The notes: generated by a model not told the origin, from the sequence alone. A stretch of 50,890 nucleotides of DNA from a bacterium (GCA_035371905.1 DAORXQ010000002.1:1-50890), one strand, 5' to 3'; shown: positions 32,980 through 42,630, numbered from the stretch's first letter. Numbers and translations are program-made.

Positions 32980-34830
32980 TTATTCTTCTTTTATATTTAA
33001 AATTACAGGTAATTTATCGTAGAATGATACTTTTCTATAGAAATTTTTAAATCTTGAGTATTCTTCTGGACTTATTTCCATTTTATTTATTTCAAAAATT
33101 CTTCTAAAAATTAAACCTGAATCTGTTTTTTTAAACTCATTAAAAAATTTAGCAAATTCTTCATTTATTTCTACAGATGATGGAATTGCTTCTATTTCTG
33201 TTTTTTCTGGAAGTTTATACTCTATTATTTCCTCTTTTCTATAATATGTATTTAATCTTAATGGATATTTCCTTTCTTCAAGAGAAACAATAGAAAGATC
33301 AACCAGTTTATCTATAAGAGCAGGTTGAAAAATGATTTTATTTCCTACTTTTATTCCATAATTATTTGTTGAAAATTTATACTTTTCTATCAATTGGTTT
33401 TCCATTGATTCAAGACCTGATATTTCAAGAGAAATTAATTTTGTTCCTGGAAGAATTGAATTTAATTCTTTACTTAATGACCTTTCTCTTTCTATCTGTT
33501 TTAGATATCTGAAAGCATTTCTTAATCCTGCTTCAAAAATACCAGAAGGGATTACTGTAACTTCACCTGTTAAATTTCCACTTCTATCTAAACTTGCATA
33601 AACTATTCTTTTTCTTAAATTTCTTTCAGGTTGTGAAACTGGAATTTTTACCAGTTCAGGATTTTCTCCACATACAAGTGAATATTTATCCTGTTCATAA
33701 GGCGGGATATCAGGATATTTCATAACTTCAGTAGTTGGGTCAAGAAATAAATAATTGTTCTCTTTTAATACAGCAAGTATTGCATGATTGAACTGACCGG
33801 GAAAAGGAATTTCTTTTTCTACTTTTCTTTCTGTATTTACAAGAGCAATATAAGATTTTATTCCAGCTATTTCAAGCATTTTTTTTAATAAATTTGCTTT
33901 ATCTTTGCAATCACCATATTTTGCTTTTAGAACTTCTTCTGGATGATGCGGTTTATATCCATGTATTCCCATTTCAAGTCCAACATATCTGATATTTGAA
34001 CATACATAGTTATAAATTGAAACAATTTTTTCTTCTTCTGTTTTTTTATTTTTTATAAGTTGCTCAACAACTTCTTCAATTTCTTTCCCTTTACTTTTTT
34101 CTGTTTTTGATATTTCAAAAAACCATTTTCCTATTTCTTCCCATGATGAAAAAGTAGAAACATAAACTTTTGGAACTACTTCACTTAAAGATGGCATCAG
34201 AATTTCTTCAATAATTGGTGGAACATTTCTTTTTTCCCAGATATAAGTTATATAATCAAAACTTTCCTTTTTTTCAAATAGTTTTATATCTTTTTCATAT
34301 ATTTGAATTTTTATTTTCTTAGGAATTTTTAATTCGTATCTTGAAAGTGCAAAATTTTCTGTTGATTGAAAATAAAAACCATCCCAGAAATGCTTTTCTA
34401 TAAGTGGTTTAAATGTAATAATTTGATACTTATATTCAATAATACTTCCAATCTCAACACCAGGAAAATTTATACTCATTACTTTATATCCTGGATAAAG
34501 GGATGAATACTCTGTAAATTCAGCAGGAATAACTATTTTTATATCCTGAGATGTTATTTTTATTTTTTTTCCTGAAGGTAATATTGTGTATCCTTCAATA
34601 AATTTTACTTTCTCTCTTTCTGAATCAAAAGGAATCTGTAAGTGACTGAATTTTTTCCCTTTTTCATTTTCAATTTTAATTTTTTGGTGTATCAATGTTT
34701 CTTTAGTGTAATTTGAGGATAATTTAACAGAAGCAAAATCAATCAGATAAATATTTTCACTATTGTTGGCATGAATAAAAAAACTAAAGAAAAGAAAAAT
34801 AAATAAAATTATTCTATATTTACAACTCAT
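32980..34830 (-). CDS. Exported DUF3857/transglutaminase-like protein
   Basis: 616 residues with a signal peptide (about 1-22). DUF3857 domain in the N-terminal ~230 residues, then a transglutaminase-like domain. Its triad is complete: Cys in YGDCKDKANLL (~314), His in GQFNHAILAV (~352), Asp in LFLDPTTEV. The last ~200 residues are a beta-rich domain of DUF3858 type. Such proteins are common in Gram-negative-like phyla, located in the periplasm or outer surface, with unproven substrate. The start overlaps the preceding small membrane gene by 4 nt. Confidence 0.87.
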   Translation of the reverse strand: MSCKYRIILFIFLFFSFFIHANNSENIYLIDFASVKLSSNYTKETLIHQKIKIENEKGKKFSHLQIPFDSEREKVKFIEGYTILPSGKKIKITSQDIKIVIPAEFTEYSSLYPGYKVMSINFPGVEIGSIIEYKYQIITFKPLIEKHFWDGFYFQSTENFALSRYELKIPKKIKIQIYEKDIKLFEKKESFDYITYIWEKRNVPPIIEEILMPSLSEVVPKVYVSTFSSWEEIGKWFFEISKTEKSKGKEIEEVVEQLIKNKKTEEEKIVSIYNYVCSNIRYVGLEMGIHGYKPHHPEEVLKAKYGDCKDKANLLKKMLEIAGIKSYIALVNTERKVEKEIPFPGQFNHAILAVLKENNYLFLDPTTEVMKYPDIPPYEQDKYSLVCGENPELVKIPVSQPERNLRKRIVYASLDRSGNLTGEVTVIPSGIFEAGLRNAFRYLKQIERERSLSKELNSILPGTKLISLEISGLESMENQLIEKYKFSTNNYGIKVGNKIIFQPALIDKLVDLSIVSLEERKYPLRLNTYYRKEEIIEYKLPEKTEIEAIPSSVEINEEFAKFFNEFKKTDSGLIFRRIFEINKMEISPEEYSRFKNFYRKVSFYDKLPVILNIKEE

Positions 34831-35114
34831 TTAATGTTTTCGGGTATTTGCGTTTCTGGAATTGTGTTTTCTGCCGGTCTATACAGATATAAATAATAAT
34901 TTAGTTTATTTAGTGAATCTCCACCACTTTTTTTCTGCCATAAACTAACTACATAGTAGTAATAAACTCCTAATCCGAAAAGGATTAAGGATAGAATAAA
35001 GATTATAATTCCTTTTTTTCTATTTACTTCGTCTACCATCATAGATAGAAAAAAACCTAAAAAACTGATTCCAATTACAACAAGCGCCATCATATATCCA
35101 ACTTCAAATTCCAT
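34827..35114 (-). CDS. Small two-helix membrane protein upstream of the transglutaminase-like gene
   Basis: 95 residues, no family recognised. Hydrophobic spans about 7-25 and 34-53 joined by a short charged loop (DEVNRKKG), followed by a polar tail with several Tyr, Pro and Thr (IPETQIPENIK). The start has an AGGAGGT-like site (GGGAGGTAAAAATG on the minus strand). An ATGA overlap at 34827-34830 couples it to the transglutaminase-like gene, suggesting the two work together in the envelope. Confidence 0.75.
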   Translation of the reverse strand: MEFEVGYMMALVVIGISFLGFFLSMMVDEVNRKKGIIIFILSLILFGLGVYYYYVVSLWQKKSGGDSLNKLNYYLYLYRPAENTIPETQIPENIK

Positions 35115-35139
35115 TTTTACCTCCCGTTATTTTTTTATT

Positions 35140-35727
35140 TTACTCTCCAATTTCAAATCTTACAAATTTTTTTACTTTAATATTTTCACCCAATTTTGCA
35201 ATCTTTGATTTTATATAATCTTCTATTGTTATTTCCTCGTCCTTTATGAACTGTTGTTTTAAAAGAACATTTTCTCTGTAAAAATCCTGTAATTTCCCAT
35301 CAACTATTTTATCCAGAACAGAAGGAGGTTTATCCTTATACTCTTCTTTTATTTCTTCTATTTTCTTTTTTAAAATTTCCTCAGGTATTGAATCAACATC
35401 TATCCATTTAGGTTTCATTGCAGCAATTTGAAGACATAAATTTTTCACAAGTTCTTCAAATTCACTATTTTTTGCAACAAAGTCGGATTCGCAATTTACT
35501 TCTATCAAAACACCGATTTTTCCATTTGTATGTACATAAGAACCAATTAAACCTTCTTTTGCTTCCTTTCCTGCCTTTTTTTCTGAAATTTCAAGCCCTC
35601 TTTTTTTAAGTATTTCAAGTGCTTTTTCAAAATTACCATTTGCCTCTTCAAGTGCCTTTTTACATTCCATTACACTTAAACCAGTTTTTTCTCTTAAATC
35701 CTTAATTTTTGATGTATCTAATTTCAT
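35140..35727 (-). CDS. tsf: Elongation factor Ts
   Basis: 195 residues, the short form of EF-Ts (E. coli is longer, with a coiled-coil insertion). UBA-like N-terminus KDLREKTGLSVMECKKALEEA; EF-Tu-contact segment EVNCESDFVAKN (~78-89) intact; LKQQFIKDE near the end. It exchanges GDP for GTP on EF-Tu. Overlaps rpsB by 4 nt (ATGA). Confidence 0.97.
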   Translation of the reverse strand: MKLDTSKIKDLREKTGLSVMECKKALEEANGNFEKALEILKKRGLEISEKKAGKEAKEGLIGSYVHTNGKIGVLIEVNCESDFVAKNSEFEELVKNLCLQIAAMKPKWIDVDSIPEEILKKKIEEIKEEYKDKPPSVLDKIVDGKLQDFYRENVLLKQQFIKDEEITIEDYIKSKIAKLGENIKVKKFVRFEIGE

Positions 35728-36476
35728 TTTTTCTCCTTTTCTTCTGAATTTATTTCATTTTTTATTTCTTCTTTTATATTCCCTTGAATATATCCTGATT
35801 CCTTTAGTCCTTCAAGAATATAATCAGCAAGTTTAAGAAGTACTGTTTGAATAGATTTCAATCCATCATCGTTAGCGGGAATAGGATAATCAACACTTTC
35901 AGGATTTCCATTTGTGTCAACTATTCCAACTATTGGAATATTTAATTTTTTACCTTCTTTGATTGCATTTACTTCTCTTTTAACATCCACAACTACCATT
36001 GCACCAGGATATTCTGTCATTTCTCTAATCCCTTCAAACTTCTTTTTTAAATCTTCTTTTTCTTTTTCTAAAAGTTGTATTTCCTTTTTTGTATAAAGGT
36101 TTATTTTACCAGAACTTTCAAGTTTTTCTATTTCTTCTAATCTCTCTATCCTTTTCCTGATTTCATTGAAATTTGTTAAAGTTCCTCCTACCCATCTATA
36201 ATTTACATAGGGCATCTTACAGTTTTCTGCAATTTCCTTTATAACTGTCTGTGCCTGTTTTTTTGTTCCGACAAAAAGGATTTTTTTATTCTGCGAAGCA
36301 ATCTTTTTCAAAAATTCTCCACTTTCTTTAATTTTCTCAATTGTTTTTTCTATGTCAATTATATAAATTCCCTGTCTTTTTCCATAAAGATATGGTTTAA
36401 TTCGTGGGTCAAACTGTCTCGTTGGATGTCCGAAATATACACCCGCTTCAAGTAATTCTTTTATTGTTATTTCCAT
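35724..36476 (-). CDS. rpsB: 30S ribosomal protein S2
   Basis: 250 residues. Typical S2 features: LLEAGVYFGHPTRQFDPRIKPY at the start (with the conserved GH), FVGTKKQAQ, YVNYRWVGGTLTNF, GIVDTNGNPE and IPANDDGLKS. The C-terminal tail is Lys/Glu-rich. The gene has an AGGAG site and a perfect-hexamer promoter. The rpsB-tsf pairing is the usual bacterial arrangement. Confidence 0.97.
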   Translation of the reverse strand: MEITIKELLEAGVYFGHPTRQFDPRIKPYLYGKRQGIYIIDIEKTIEKIKESGEFLKKIASQNKKILFVGTKKQAQTVIKEIAENCKMPYVNYRWVGGTLTNFNEIRKRIERLEEIEKLESSGKINLYTKKEIQLLEKEKEDLKKKFEGIREMTEYPGAMVVVDVKREVNAIKEGKKLNIPIVGIVDTNGNPESVDYPIPANDDGLKSIQTVLLKLADYILEGLKESGYIQGNIKEEIKNEINSEEKEKK

Positions 36477-36506
36477 TTTTCTCCTTTCTATTTCATAAGA
36501 GTTAAT

Positions 36507-36534
36507 ATTATAAAATTTTTTTATAAATTGTCAA
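36507..36534 (-). promoter_or_regulatory. Consensus promoter of rpsB-tsf
   Basis: Minus-strand TTGACA (36534-36529), 16-bp spacer, TATAAT (36512-36507); both hexamers perfect, as expected for a strongly expressed ribosomal operon. Start near 36500, leader about 24 nt with an AAGGAG site. Confidence 0.75.
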
Positions 36535-36578
36535 CAAAATTTTTCTTTTTTTTATAATTTTTCATTTCCAACAAAATT

Positions 36579-36607
36579 TTGTCAAATTGACTATTATGTT
36601 ATATACT
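36579..36607 (+). promoter_or_regulatory. Promoter of the CBS protein/transporter operon
   Basis: TTGTCA (36579-36584), 17-bp spacer, TATACT (36602-36607). The leader to ATG 36670 is about 56 nt with a GAGGAAAA site. Confidence 0.55.
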
Positions 36608-36669
36608 AATAATCAAAAATGAATGATAAAAGAAAACTTAATTTAATTATACTATAAAAGAGGAAAAAA

Positions 36670-37122
36670 ATGAAAAAAGTTAAAGATTATATGGACAAGG
36701 ATATCCCGGTTGTTGACAAAAAAACAAATCTAAGTGAAATTTTAAAAATTTTTTCAAATTCTCTTTATAACATTATTCCGGTTATTGATGAAGATAATGT
36801 CCTGTGTGGTATTATTTGTATTGAAGATATCCTTGAAAATCTGATTTTATCTAAAAAAGATGTTGAATTACTTGAAAAGTTCCCTTTTTTTGCAGATGCT
36901 TTTTCAGAAATAACCAGTACTGTTGAATGTATTAGTTCTTTACTTGTTGCTGAAGATGTTATGAACAAAGATGTAATAAAAATAGATGAAAATTCTTCTG
37001 TGATGAAAGCGTTGATATTGATGAGAAAACATCATGTTAATCGTCTTGTTGTTGTGAATGAAAAAGACAATCCTGTTGGCTTTATAACAAGAAATAATAT
37101 TTTAAAAGCAATTGGATGCTAA
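36670..37122 (+). CDS. Two-CBS-domain protein
   Basis: 150 residues: a CBS pair (about 1-60 and 88-150) with the linker between. Segments MDKDIPVVDKKTNLSE and VMNKDVIKIDENSSVMKA start each repeat; VNEKDNPVGFITRNNIL closes the second. CBS pairs bind adenine nucleotides such as AMP, ATP or c-di-AMP. The stop overlaps the transporter's start (TAATG), so it is plausibly a soluble regulator of that transporter. Confidence 0.88.
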   Translation: MKKVKDYMDKDIPVVDKKTNLSEILKIFSNSLYNIIPVIDEDNVLCGIICIEDILENLILSKKDVELLEKFPFFADAFSEITSTVECISSLLVAEDVMNKDVIKIDENSSVMKALILMRKHHVNRLVVVNEKDNPVGFITRNNILKAIGC

Positions 37123-38426
37123 TGGATACAAAAGCACTTATAAGTTTAATTATTTTTATTGGAACCTATTTTTTTATTGCAATTGAAAAAACACCAAAAG
37201 TTTATGTAGCTTTTGCTGGTGTTATTCTTCTGGTATTATTCAGAGTTTTTAATTTTGATGAAATTCACAATTATATTGATTGGGATACTATTACTTTTTT
37301 ATTCGGGATTTTTTTAGTGGTTAAGGTTATTGAAATATCTGGATTTTTTAATTATTTCTCCTTAAAAATTATAAAAAAATTTGACTATGACCCTTTAAAA
37401 ATTTTTCTGTTTTTTCCATTACTTTCATGGTTTTTATCAGGATTTGTTGATTCAATAACAGTTTTAACTTTTCTTACACCACTTACATATACCCTTTGTA
37501 GATTGTTAAAAACAGAACCTGTGTCTTTAATAATTGCAGAAGTTTGTCTTGCTAATATTGGAGGGTCCGGGACTTTAATAGGAGACCCACCTAATGTTAT
37601 TCTTGGTTCAATGTTTGGTTTCGGTTTTACAAATTTTTTTATACACAATTATATAATTAGTTTTTTATCTGGAATAGGTGCAATTTCCATTTTTTATAGG
37701 ATTAACAGAGAAAAACTTATTAAAAGTAGAAAAAATATAGATAAAAAGATTTTAGAAGAAATAGTTCCCGAAGAAGCAATAGAAGATAAGACACTTGCGA
37801 AATATGGAATGTTGGGTCTTGCAGGAGTTGTTTTTCTGCTTATTTTTAGAGATTTTTTAAAAGAAATTTTCCCATTAAGTATAGGGATTTGTAGTATTCT
37901 TCCCTCTCTCTCCATTCTTTCTTTAAAAGGGAGTCATACAAAATTGAAAAATTTATTAAAGGAAATAGATATTGAGACACTTTTATTTTTTGTTTCTCTT
38001 TTTGCAATTATTGGTTCTCTTGAAAAAACAGAGATTATAAAAAATTTTGCTTTGTCCCTTAAAAAATATTCACAAAATGGAATTAAAATGAATACACTTT
38101 TATTCTGGTTTTCTGCATTTTCAAGTGCTTTTATTGATAATGTTCCTGAGGCAATAAGTATTGGCTATCTTATAAAACATATATCAAATTTTATACCTTA
38201 TAGATTCACTATTTTAATATGGGCTTCAAGTTTAGGACTTGATATGGGCGGAAATTTTACTCCAATAGGAGCAAGTGCAAATGTTGTTGCTTATGGATTT
38301 TTGGAGTCCCATGGTATAAGAGTTGGTTGGAAAAAGTGGATTAAATTAATGTTTTTACCCAATTTTGTTGCTGTAAGTATCAGTTATATTCTTGTGATTT
38401 TAAAATTCATAGCAGGATTTTATTAA
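37122..38426 (+). CDS. NhaD/ArsB-type ion transporter (Na+/H+ antiporter or anion permease)
   Basis: 434 residues from ATG 37122, which overlaps the CBS gene's stop; an ATG at 37116 is also possible. About eleven helices of the ion-transporter superfamily. IGGSGTLIGDPPNVILGSMFGF (~residues 145-166) and FSAFIDNVPEAISIGY plus DMGGNFTPIGASANVVAYGF are the two re-entrant signatures. These fit NhaD-type antiporters and ArsB-like permeases; the CBS partner favours an ion-homeostasis role. Exact ion unresolved. Confidence 0.87.
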   Translation: MDTKALISLIIFIGTYFFIAIEKTPKVYVAFAGVILLVLFRVFNFDEIHNYIDWDTITFLFGIFLVVKVIEISGFFNYFSLKIIKKFDYDPLKIFLFFPLLSWFLSGFVDSITVLTFLTPLTYTLCRLLKTEPVSLIIAEVCLANIGGSGTLIGDPPNVILGSMFGFGFTNFFIHNYIISFLSGIGAISIFYRINREKLIKSRKNIDKKILEEIVPEEAIEDKTLAKYGMLGLAGVVFLLIFRDFLKEIFPLSIGICSILPSLSILSLKGSHTKLKNLLKEIDIETLLFFVSLFAIIGSLEKTEIIKNFALSLKKYSQNGIKMNTLLFWFSAFSSAFIDNVPEAISIGYLIKHISNFIPYRFTILIWASSLGLDMGGNFTPIGASANVVAYGFLESHGIRVGWKKWIKLMFLPNFVAVSISYILVILKFIAGFY

Positions 38427-38436
38427 TTTTTTAATT

Positions 38437-39177
38437 TCAACCAGTTAAGTTTACAATTTCTATATCTCCCCATAAAAAAATTTCTTTTTCTTTTATAATA
38501 ACAATTCCTTCAATAAATACAAAATTTTTCAATTCGGAAATAATAAGTTGTTTATCTATTTTATCTTTAATTAAATTACCGAAATAAGTCGCTGCTCCAT
38601 CTGAAAATGTTGAAGAAGGGGAAATAACTGTAACAGCATCTGCTTTTCCAAAACTTATTGAGTGTCCTAGTTTTCCACTTGAAGTTGCAATTCCATATGG
38701 AATTTCCCTTTTTTTAAGTTTTATTCCTATTTTCATTGAAAAAGGAGAGTTTCCAGCATAGATCCCAACTATAAAATCACTATTCATTTTAGCAAAAATA
38801 TCTCCTCCATTTTCAATAATTATTTCATCAGATTCAGAAATAAACTTTTTTCCTATTATTTCAGATATTGCACCTGCTACTGAAGCCATTGGTCCTGTTT
38901 TTGTTAAAAATGAACTTTCTGACATAAGTTTTATAATTTCCGCATCACTTTTAGCATAAACAGGAGAAAAAGAGAATAAAAAATCAGGGTTCTCTCTAAT
39001 ATAATCTTTCAAAATTTCTCTTTGTTTTTTAACCTCATTAAAAATTTCATTTTTTAGATTTTTTTTAGCCATAACAAGAAGGTCGGTTTCCTCTACCTTA
39101 ACTTCAAATTTCAAAAAATTTTCTCTTTTTACTATACTTCTATAAAATCTTTCCTTTAAGTTTATCTTTTTGTTCAT
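38437..39177 (-). CDS. UPF0280 family protein (ApbE-like fold)
   Basis: 246 residues. Recognisable UPF0280 segments: FSPVYAKSDAEII, TGPMASVAGAISEIIG (~95-110), IIENGGDIFAK and GIATSSGKLGHSISFGKADAVTV. The family is distantly related to ApbE flavin transferases; TGPMASVAGAIS and ENGGDI correspond to their nucleotide/metal region. Since RnfD and RnfG here need covalent FMN, a flavin-transferase role is an idea to test. Its start overlaps the PP-loop gene's stop (ATGA), so the two are co-translated. Confidence 0.82.
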   Translation of the reverse strand: MNKKINLKERFYRSIVKRENFLKFEVKVEETDLLVMAKKNLKNEIFNEVKKQREILKDYIRENPDFLFSFSPVYAKSDAEIIKLMSESSFLTKTGPMASVAGAISEIIGKKFISESDEIIIENGGDIFAKMNSDFIVGIYAGNSPFSMKIGIKLKKREIPYGIATSSGKLGHSISFGKADAVTVISPSSTFSDGAATYFGNLIKDKIDKQLIISELKNFVFIEGIVIIKEKEIFLWGDIEIVNLTG

Positions 39178-40151
39178 AATAAGAATTTTCTGTAATCTAC
39201 TTTATTCTTTTTCTCTATGATTTTTTTTTCCAGTATATCTCCTTTTAAATTTTTAACAAAACATATATCTTCTTTTTTCAAATAAGAACTATAAATTTCA
39301 AAGATTAAATTTTCAATCTCTCCTTTTATCATACCTATTACATCTGGATTTTTTTCAGAAAAAATTATAAGATCATTTTCATTACAAAAATTCATTATTT
39401 TTGCTGTTTCTCTTTCATCCCTCGTAATAATCAATTTTGTTTTTGGAGAAATCCTGAAATGTCTTCCTATCTGTAGAATATAACAATCATTTAAGTTTAT
39501 ATCACTGGAATGTTCAAATAAATCCTTTAATTTTCTACAAAATCCAGCATCTGTCAGTAAACAACCACCAGAAGGTGTTCCAAAATATTTCAAATTTTTT
39601 ATTTGAGCAAGATAAAGTTGCAATTTTCGTTCTCTTCCTTTGATACCAAGTAAAAGTTCTCTTTGTACAATACCTCTTTTTTCAACTTCTGTAGGTGGTA
39701 AATTTAATGCTGTAAGAGGTCTTAAAAGATTCCCTTTTAATGATGATTTTTCTTCAATGATTTTTAAAGCATTTAAATTTTGTGATTTACCCCTCTGTTC
39801 AAGGACTTCTCCTGTAAATACAAACTCTCCTTTTTCTTTTTCCATAATTTCTTTTGCTTTTTTTAACATGTATATATGACAATCAATGCATGGATTTAAA
39901 TTTTTGCCATATCCAAATTCAGGGTTTTTTACAATTTCAATGTAGTCCTCCTGTGCTTCAATAATTAAAAGTTTAAAATTCATTTCATCGGACAATTTTT
40001 TCAGGTTTTTTATTATCTGTTCTCCAAATTTTGAAATAAAGGGTGTATTTATAAAAATACCTATAATCTCAAAACCCTGTTCTTTTATCATCTGAAGTGC
40101 AAGAACACTATCAAGACCTCCTGATATTAAACCTATCGCTTTTTTTCCCAT
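39174..40151 (-). CDS. PP-loop ATPase, tRNA-thiolation-like (COG0482-type)
   Basis: 325 residues. The PP-loop SGGLDSVLA (residues 10-18) binds ATP for adenylation. NPCIDCHIYMLKKAKEIM (~86) and GGCLLTDAGFC (~197) carry conserved cysteines; FTGEVLEQRGKSQ and RPLTALNLPPTEVE are typical of a widespread family annotated as thiouridylase-like, related to MnmA/ThiI. It probably transfers sulfur or a similar group to RNA or a small molecule; the true substrate is not established. It diverges from murG with about 44 bp shared. Confidence 0.8.
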   Translation of the reverse strand: MGKKAIGLISGGLDSVLALQMIKEQGFEIIGIFINTPFISKFGEQIIKNLKKLSDEMNFKLLIIEAQEDYIEIVKNPEFGYGKNLNPCIDCHIYMLKKAKEIMEKEKGEFVFTGEVLEQRGKSQNLNALKIIEEKSSLKGNLLRPLTALNLPPTEVEKRGIVQRELLLGIKGRERKLQLYLAQIKNLKYFGTPSGGCLLTDAGFCRKLKDLFEHSSDINLNDCYILQIGRHFRISPKTKLIITRDERETAKIMNFCNENDLIIFSEKNPDVIGMIKGEIENLIFEIYSSYLKKEDICFVKNLKGDILEKKIIEKKNKVDYRKFLL

Positions 40152-40179
40152 ATTTTTAGTGAATGTTATTCTTTATATA

Positions 40180-40188
40180 TGATATAAT
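40180..40188 (+). promoter_or_regulatory. Extended -10 promoter directly before murG
   Basis: TGATATAAT (40180-40188), a perfect hexamer with TGA in front. Predicted start near 40195, at the ATG (40196). No Shine-Dalgarno site, so the mRNA is probably leaderless. Confidence 0.55.
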
Positions 40189-40195
40189 TAAATCT

Positions 40196-41254
40196 ATGAG
40201 AAAAGCAATTATAATAACAGGACCTACCGGTGGACATTTTTTTCCTGGTCTTGCAATAGGAGAGAGATTAAAGGATAAGTTTGAAATTAAATTTTTTGTT
40301 CCGAAAAGGGAATATATAGTTAAACATCTTGAAAAAAGGAATTTCACATTTCGTTTTATTCCAACAGCAAGAATTACAAAAAAAAATTTTATTTTTTCCA
40401 CTTTTAAAATTTTTTACCTTATAATTTTTTCAATTATTCTCTTTTTAAAAGAAAAACCACGAATAATAATAGGAACTGGAAGTTATGTATGTGTACCTTT
40501 CATTATTGGGGGTAGAATTTTATGTAAAAAAATAATAATTCATGAGCAAAATTACATACCGGGAAAGACCACAAAAATTTTATCTCCTTTCGTAAACTTT
40601 ATATTACTAACATTTCCTTATAAAAATAAATTACCTTCTAAAAAATGTATTATAACAGGATTTCCATTAATTTCAGAATATAGAGAAAATTATAGAAAAG
40701 AAAAGATAAGAGAAATTTACGGACTTGAAAATATAAAAACAATTTTAATTCTTGGAGGAAGTCAGGGTGCTTCTTTCATAAATAGATTAATCATAAATAA
40801 TCTCAGTTACTTTAAAAAAAAAGGATTTCAACTTGTACACATAGCAGGAAAAGAGAAAGATTTTGTAGAAAAAAAATTTTTTGAGAATAATATAAAGGGA
40901 AAAGTTTATGATTTTTTTTACGAGATGAATAAACTATATTCTGCAGTTGATTATGTTATATGTAGAGCAGGAGCGGGAACTCTTGTAGAAATAGTTGAAA
41001 AGGAAATTCCTGCTTTTTTAATCCCTTATCCATATGCAGGAGGTCATCAGGTCAGAAATGCTGAGTATTTATCAAAAGTTGGTTGTGCTTTTTTTGCTGA
41101 AGAAAAATATATTGAAACTGGGAATTTTGTTGATTTATTTGAAAAGTTTTTACAGGAAAGTTATAAATTAAAGGAAAATTTGAAAAAAATTAAACTTTCT
41201 GATAATGGTAAAATTGAAGAGATTATTTTTACACTTTTTAAGGAGATAACATGA
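40196..41254 (+). CDS. murG: UDP-N-acetylglucosamine--N-acetylmuramyl-pentapeptide transferase
   Basis: 352 residues from ATG 40196, chosen because an earlier ATG (40163) lies upstream of the -10 box and adds residues before the family start. GT-B enzyme making lipid II at the inner face of the membrane. GPTGGHFFPGLAIGERL is the N-terminal lipid I loop; HEQNYIPGKTTKIL, LILGGSQGASFIN (donor-binding G loop), VICRAGAGTLVEI and IPYPYAGGHQVRNAEYL are all conserved. ATGA overlap with murC. Confidence 0.95.
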   Translation: MRKAIIITGPTGGHFFPGLAIGERLKDKFEIKFFVPKREYIVKHLEKRNFTFRFIPTARITKKNFIFSTFKIFYLIIFSIILFLKEKPRIIIGTGSYVCVPFIIGGRILCKKIIIHEQNYIPGKTTKILSPFVNFILLTFPYKNKLPSKKCIITGFPLISEYRENYRKEKIREIYGLENIKTILILGGSQGASFINRLIINNLSYFKKKGFQLVHIAGKEKDFVEKKFFENNIKGKVYDFFYEMNKLYSAVDYVICRAGAGTLVEIVEKEIPAFLIPYPYAGGHQVRNAEYLSKVGCAFFAEEKYIETGNFVDLFEKFLQESYKLKENLKKIKLSDNGKIEEIIFTLFKEIT

Positions 41255-42630
41255 AAGGATTTATAAAAAACTCAAAAAGAATACATCTCATCGGGATTGG
41301 TGGCATTGGTGTAAGTGGTCTTGCTAAAATTTTACTTCGTTTAAATAAAAAAGTTTCCGGTTCAGATAATAATTATTCACCAATTATTAAAAAACTCAGA
41401 AAATTAGGAATAAAGGTGTACATTGGACAGAATGAAAAAAATATAGATTCAGATATAGACCTTGTTATTTATTCTCAGGCAATTTTACCTGATAATCCTG
41501 AATATAAAAAAGCAAAAGAATTAAATATCCCTGTTTTAAGTTACCCGGAAGCAGTTGGAGAAATAATGGAAGAAAAAAGGGGAATTGTTGTTTCAGGTAC
41601 TCATGGGAAAACAACAACTTCTGCCCTTGTGGTAAATCTTCTAAAGACATTAAATTTATCACCATCTTTTTTAATAGGGGGTGAAATTATAAATGTAGGA
41701 AATTCGGGTGTGGGTGATGGTGAGTTTCTTGTTGTAGAAGGTTGTGAGTATAAAAGATCATTTTTAAATTACCATCCAGAAATTGCTATCATTACAAATA
41801 TTGAAAAAGACCATCTTGATTACTATAAAGACATAAATGATATAAAAAGTGCTTTTTTTCAGTTTTCTCAAAATATTAAATCAGATGGTGTTTTAATTTA
41901 CTGTAATGAAGATAGAAATGTTAAAAGTATTGTTAAAAAACTAAAAATTAAAAAATTATCTTACGGGTTTAATTCAGGAAATATAACATGTGAAGGAGTT
42001 AGAATAAGAGGAAGAAAAACAGAGTTTGAGTGTTTTTTTAATGGGAAAAAACTTGGAAAAGTTAATATAAATCTATGGGGTAAACATAATGTTTTGAATT
42101 CTCTTGCTGCTGTGGGAGTTGGGATTTACCTTGGTTTTTTATGGAAAGAAATAAAAAAAGGACTTGAAAATTTCAAGGGAGTTCACAGGAGATGCGAAAT
42201 TCTTGGAGAAAAATCGGATATTATTGTTATTGATGATTATGGACATCATCCAACTGAGATAAAATCAACACTGAAATGTATAAAACAGGTATTTCCTGAT
42301 AAAAGGTTGATAGTCGTATTTCAACCACATCAATATAGCAGAACAAGATTTTTATTGAAGGACTTTGCAAAATCATTTTCACTTGCAGATAAAATTGTTG
42401 TTCCTGATATATATTTTGTCAGGGATTCATTAATTGAAAAAAAACTTGTTAATGCAGAGATTCTTGTTGAGAAAATAAGAAAAAATGGTAAAAAAGCAAT
42501 TTATCTTCCAACTTTTAGAGAAATAGTAGAATATCTTTATGAAATAAAAAAGAGAGGAGATATAATTTTGACTATAGGTGCAGGTCCTGTAGATAAAGTT
42601 GCAAAAGAATTTTTAAAAAGAATTAAATGA
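41251..42630 (+). CDS. murC: UDP-N-acetylmuramate--L-alanine ligase
   Basis: 459 residues. Adds L-Ala to UDP-MurNAc. Domain 1 GIGGIGVSGLAKILL; domain 2 ATP loop VSGTHGKTTTSALV (~112-125) and the EGCEYKRSFL, NIEKDHLDYY segments; domain 3 DDYGHHPTEIKSTL, VVFQPHQYSRTRFL and TIGAGPVDKVA. All hallmarks of MurC rather than MurD-F. Overlaps nnrE by 4 nt. No other dcw-cluster genes (murB, ddl, ftsQ) follow. Confidence 0.96.
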   Translation: MKGFIKNSKRIHLIGIGGIGVSGLAKILLRLNKKVSGSDNNYSPIIKKLRKLGIKVYIGQNEKNIDSDIDLVIYSQAILPDNPEYKKAKELNIPVLSYPEAVGEIMEEKRGIVVSGTHGKTTTSALVVNLLKTLNLSPSFLIGGEIINVGNSGVGDGEFLVVEGCEYKRSFLNYHPEIAIITNIEKDHLDYYKDINDIKSAFFQFSQNIKSDGVLIYCNEDRNVKSIVKKLKIKKLSYGFNSGNITCEGVRIRGRKTEFECFFNGKKLGKVNINLWGKHNVLNSLAAVGVGIYLGFLWKEIKKGLENFKGVHRRCEILGEKSDIIVIDDYGHHPTEIKSTLKCIKQVFPDKRLIVVFQPHQYSRTRFLLKDFAKSFSLADKIVVPDIYFVRDSLIEKKLVNAEILVEKIRKNGKKAIYLPTFREIVEYLYEIKKRGDIILTIGAGPVDKVAKEFLKRIK

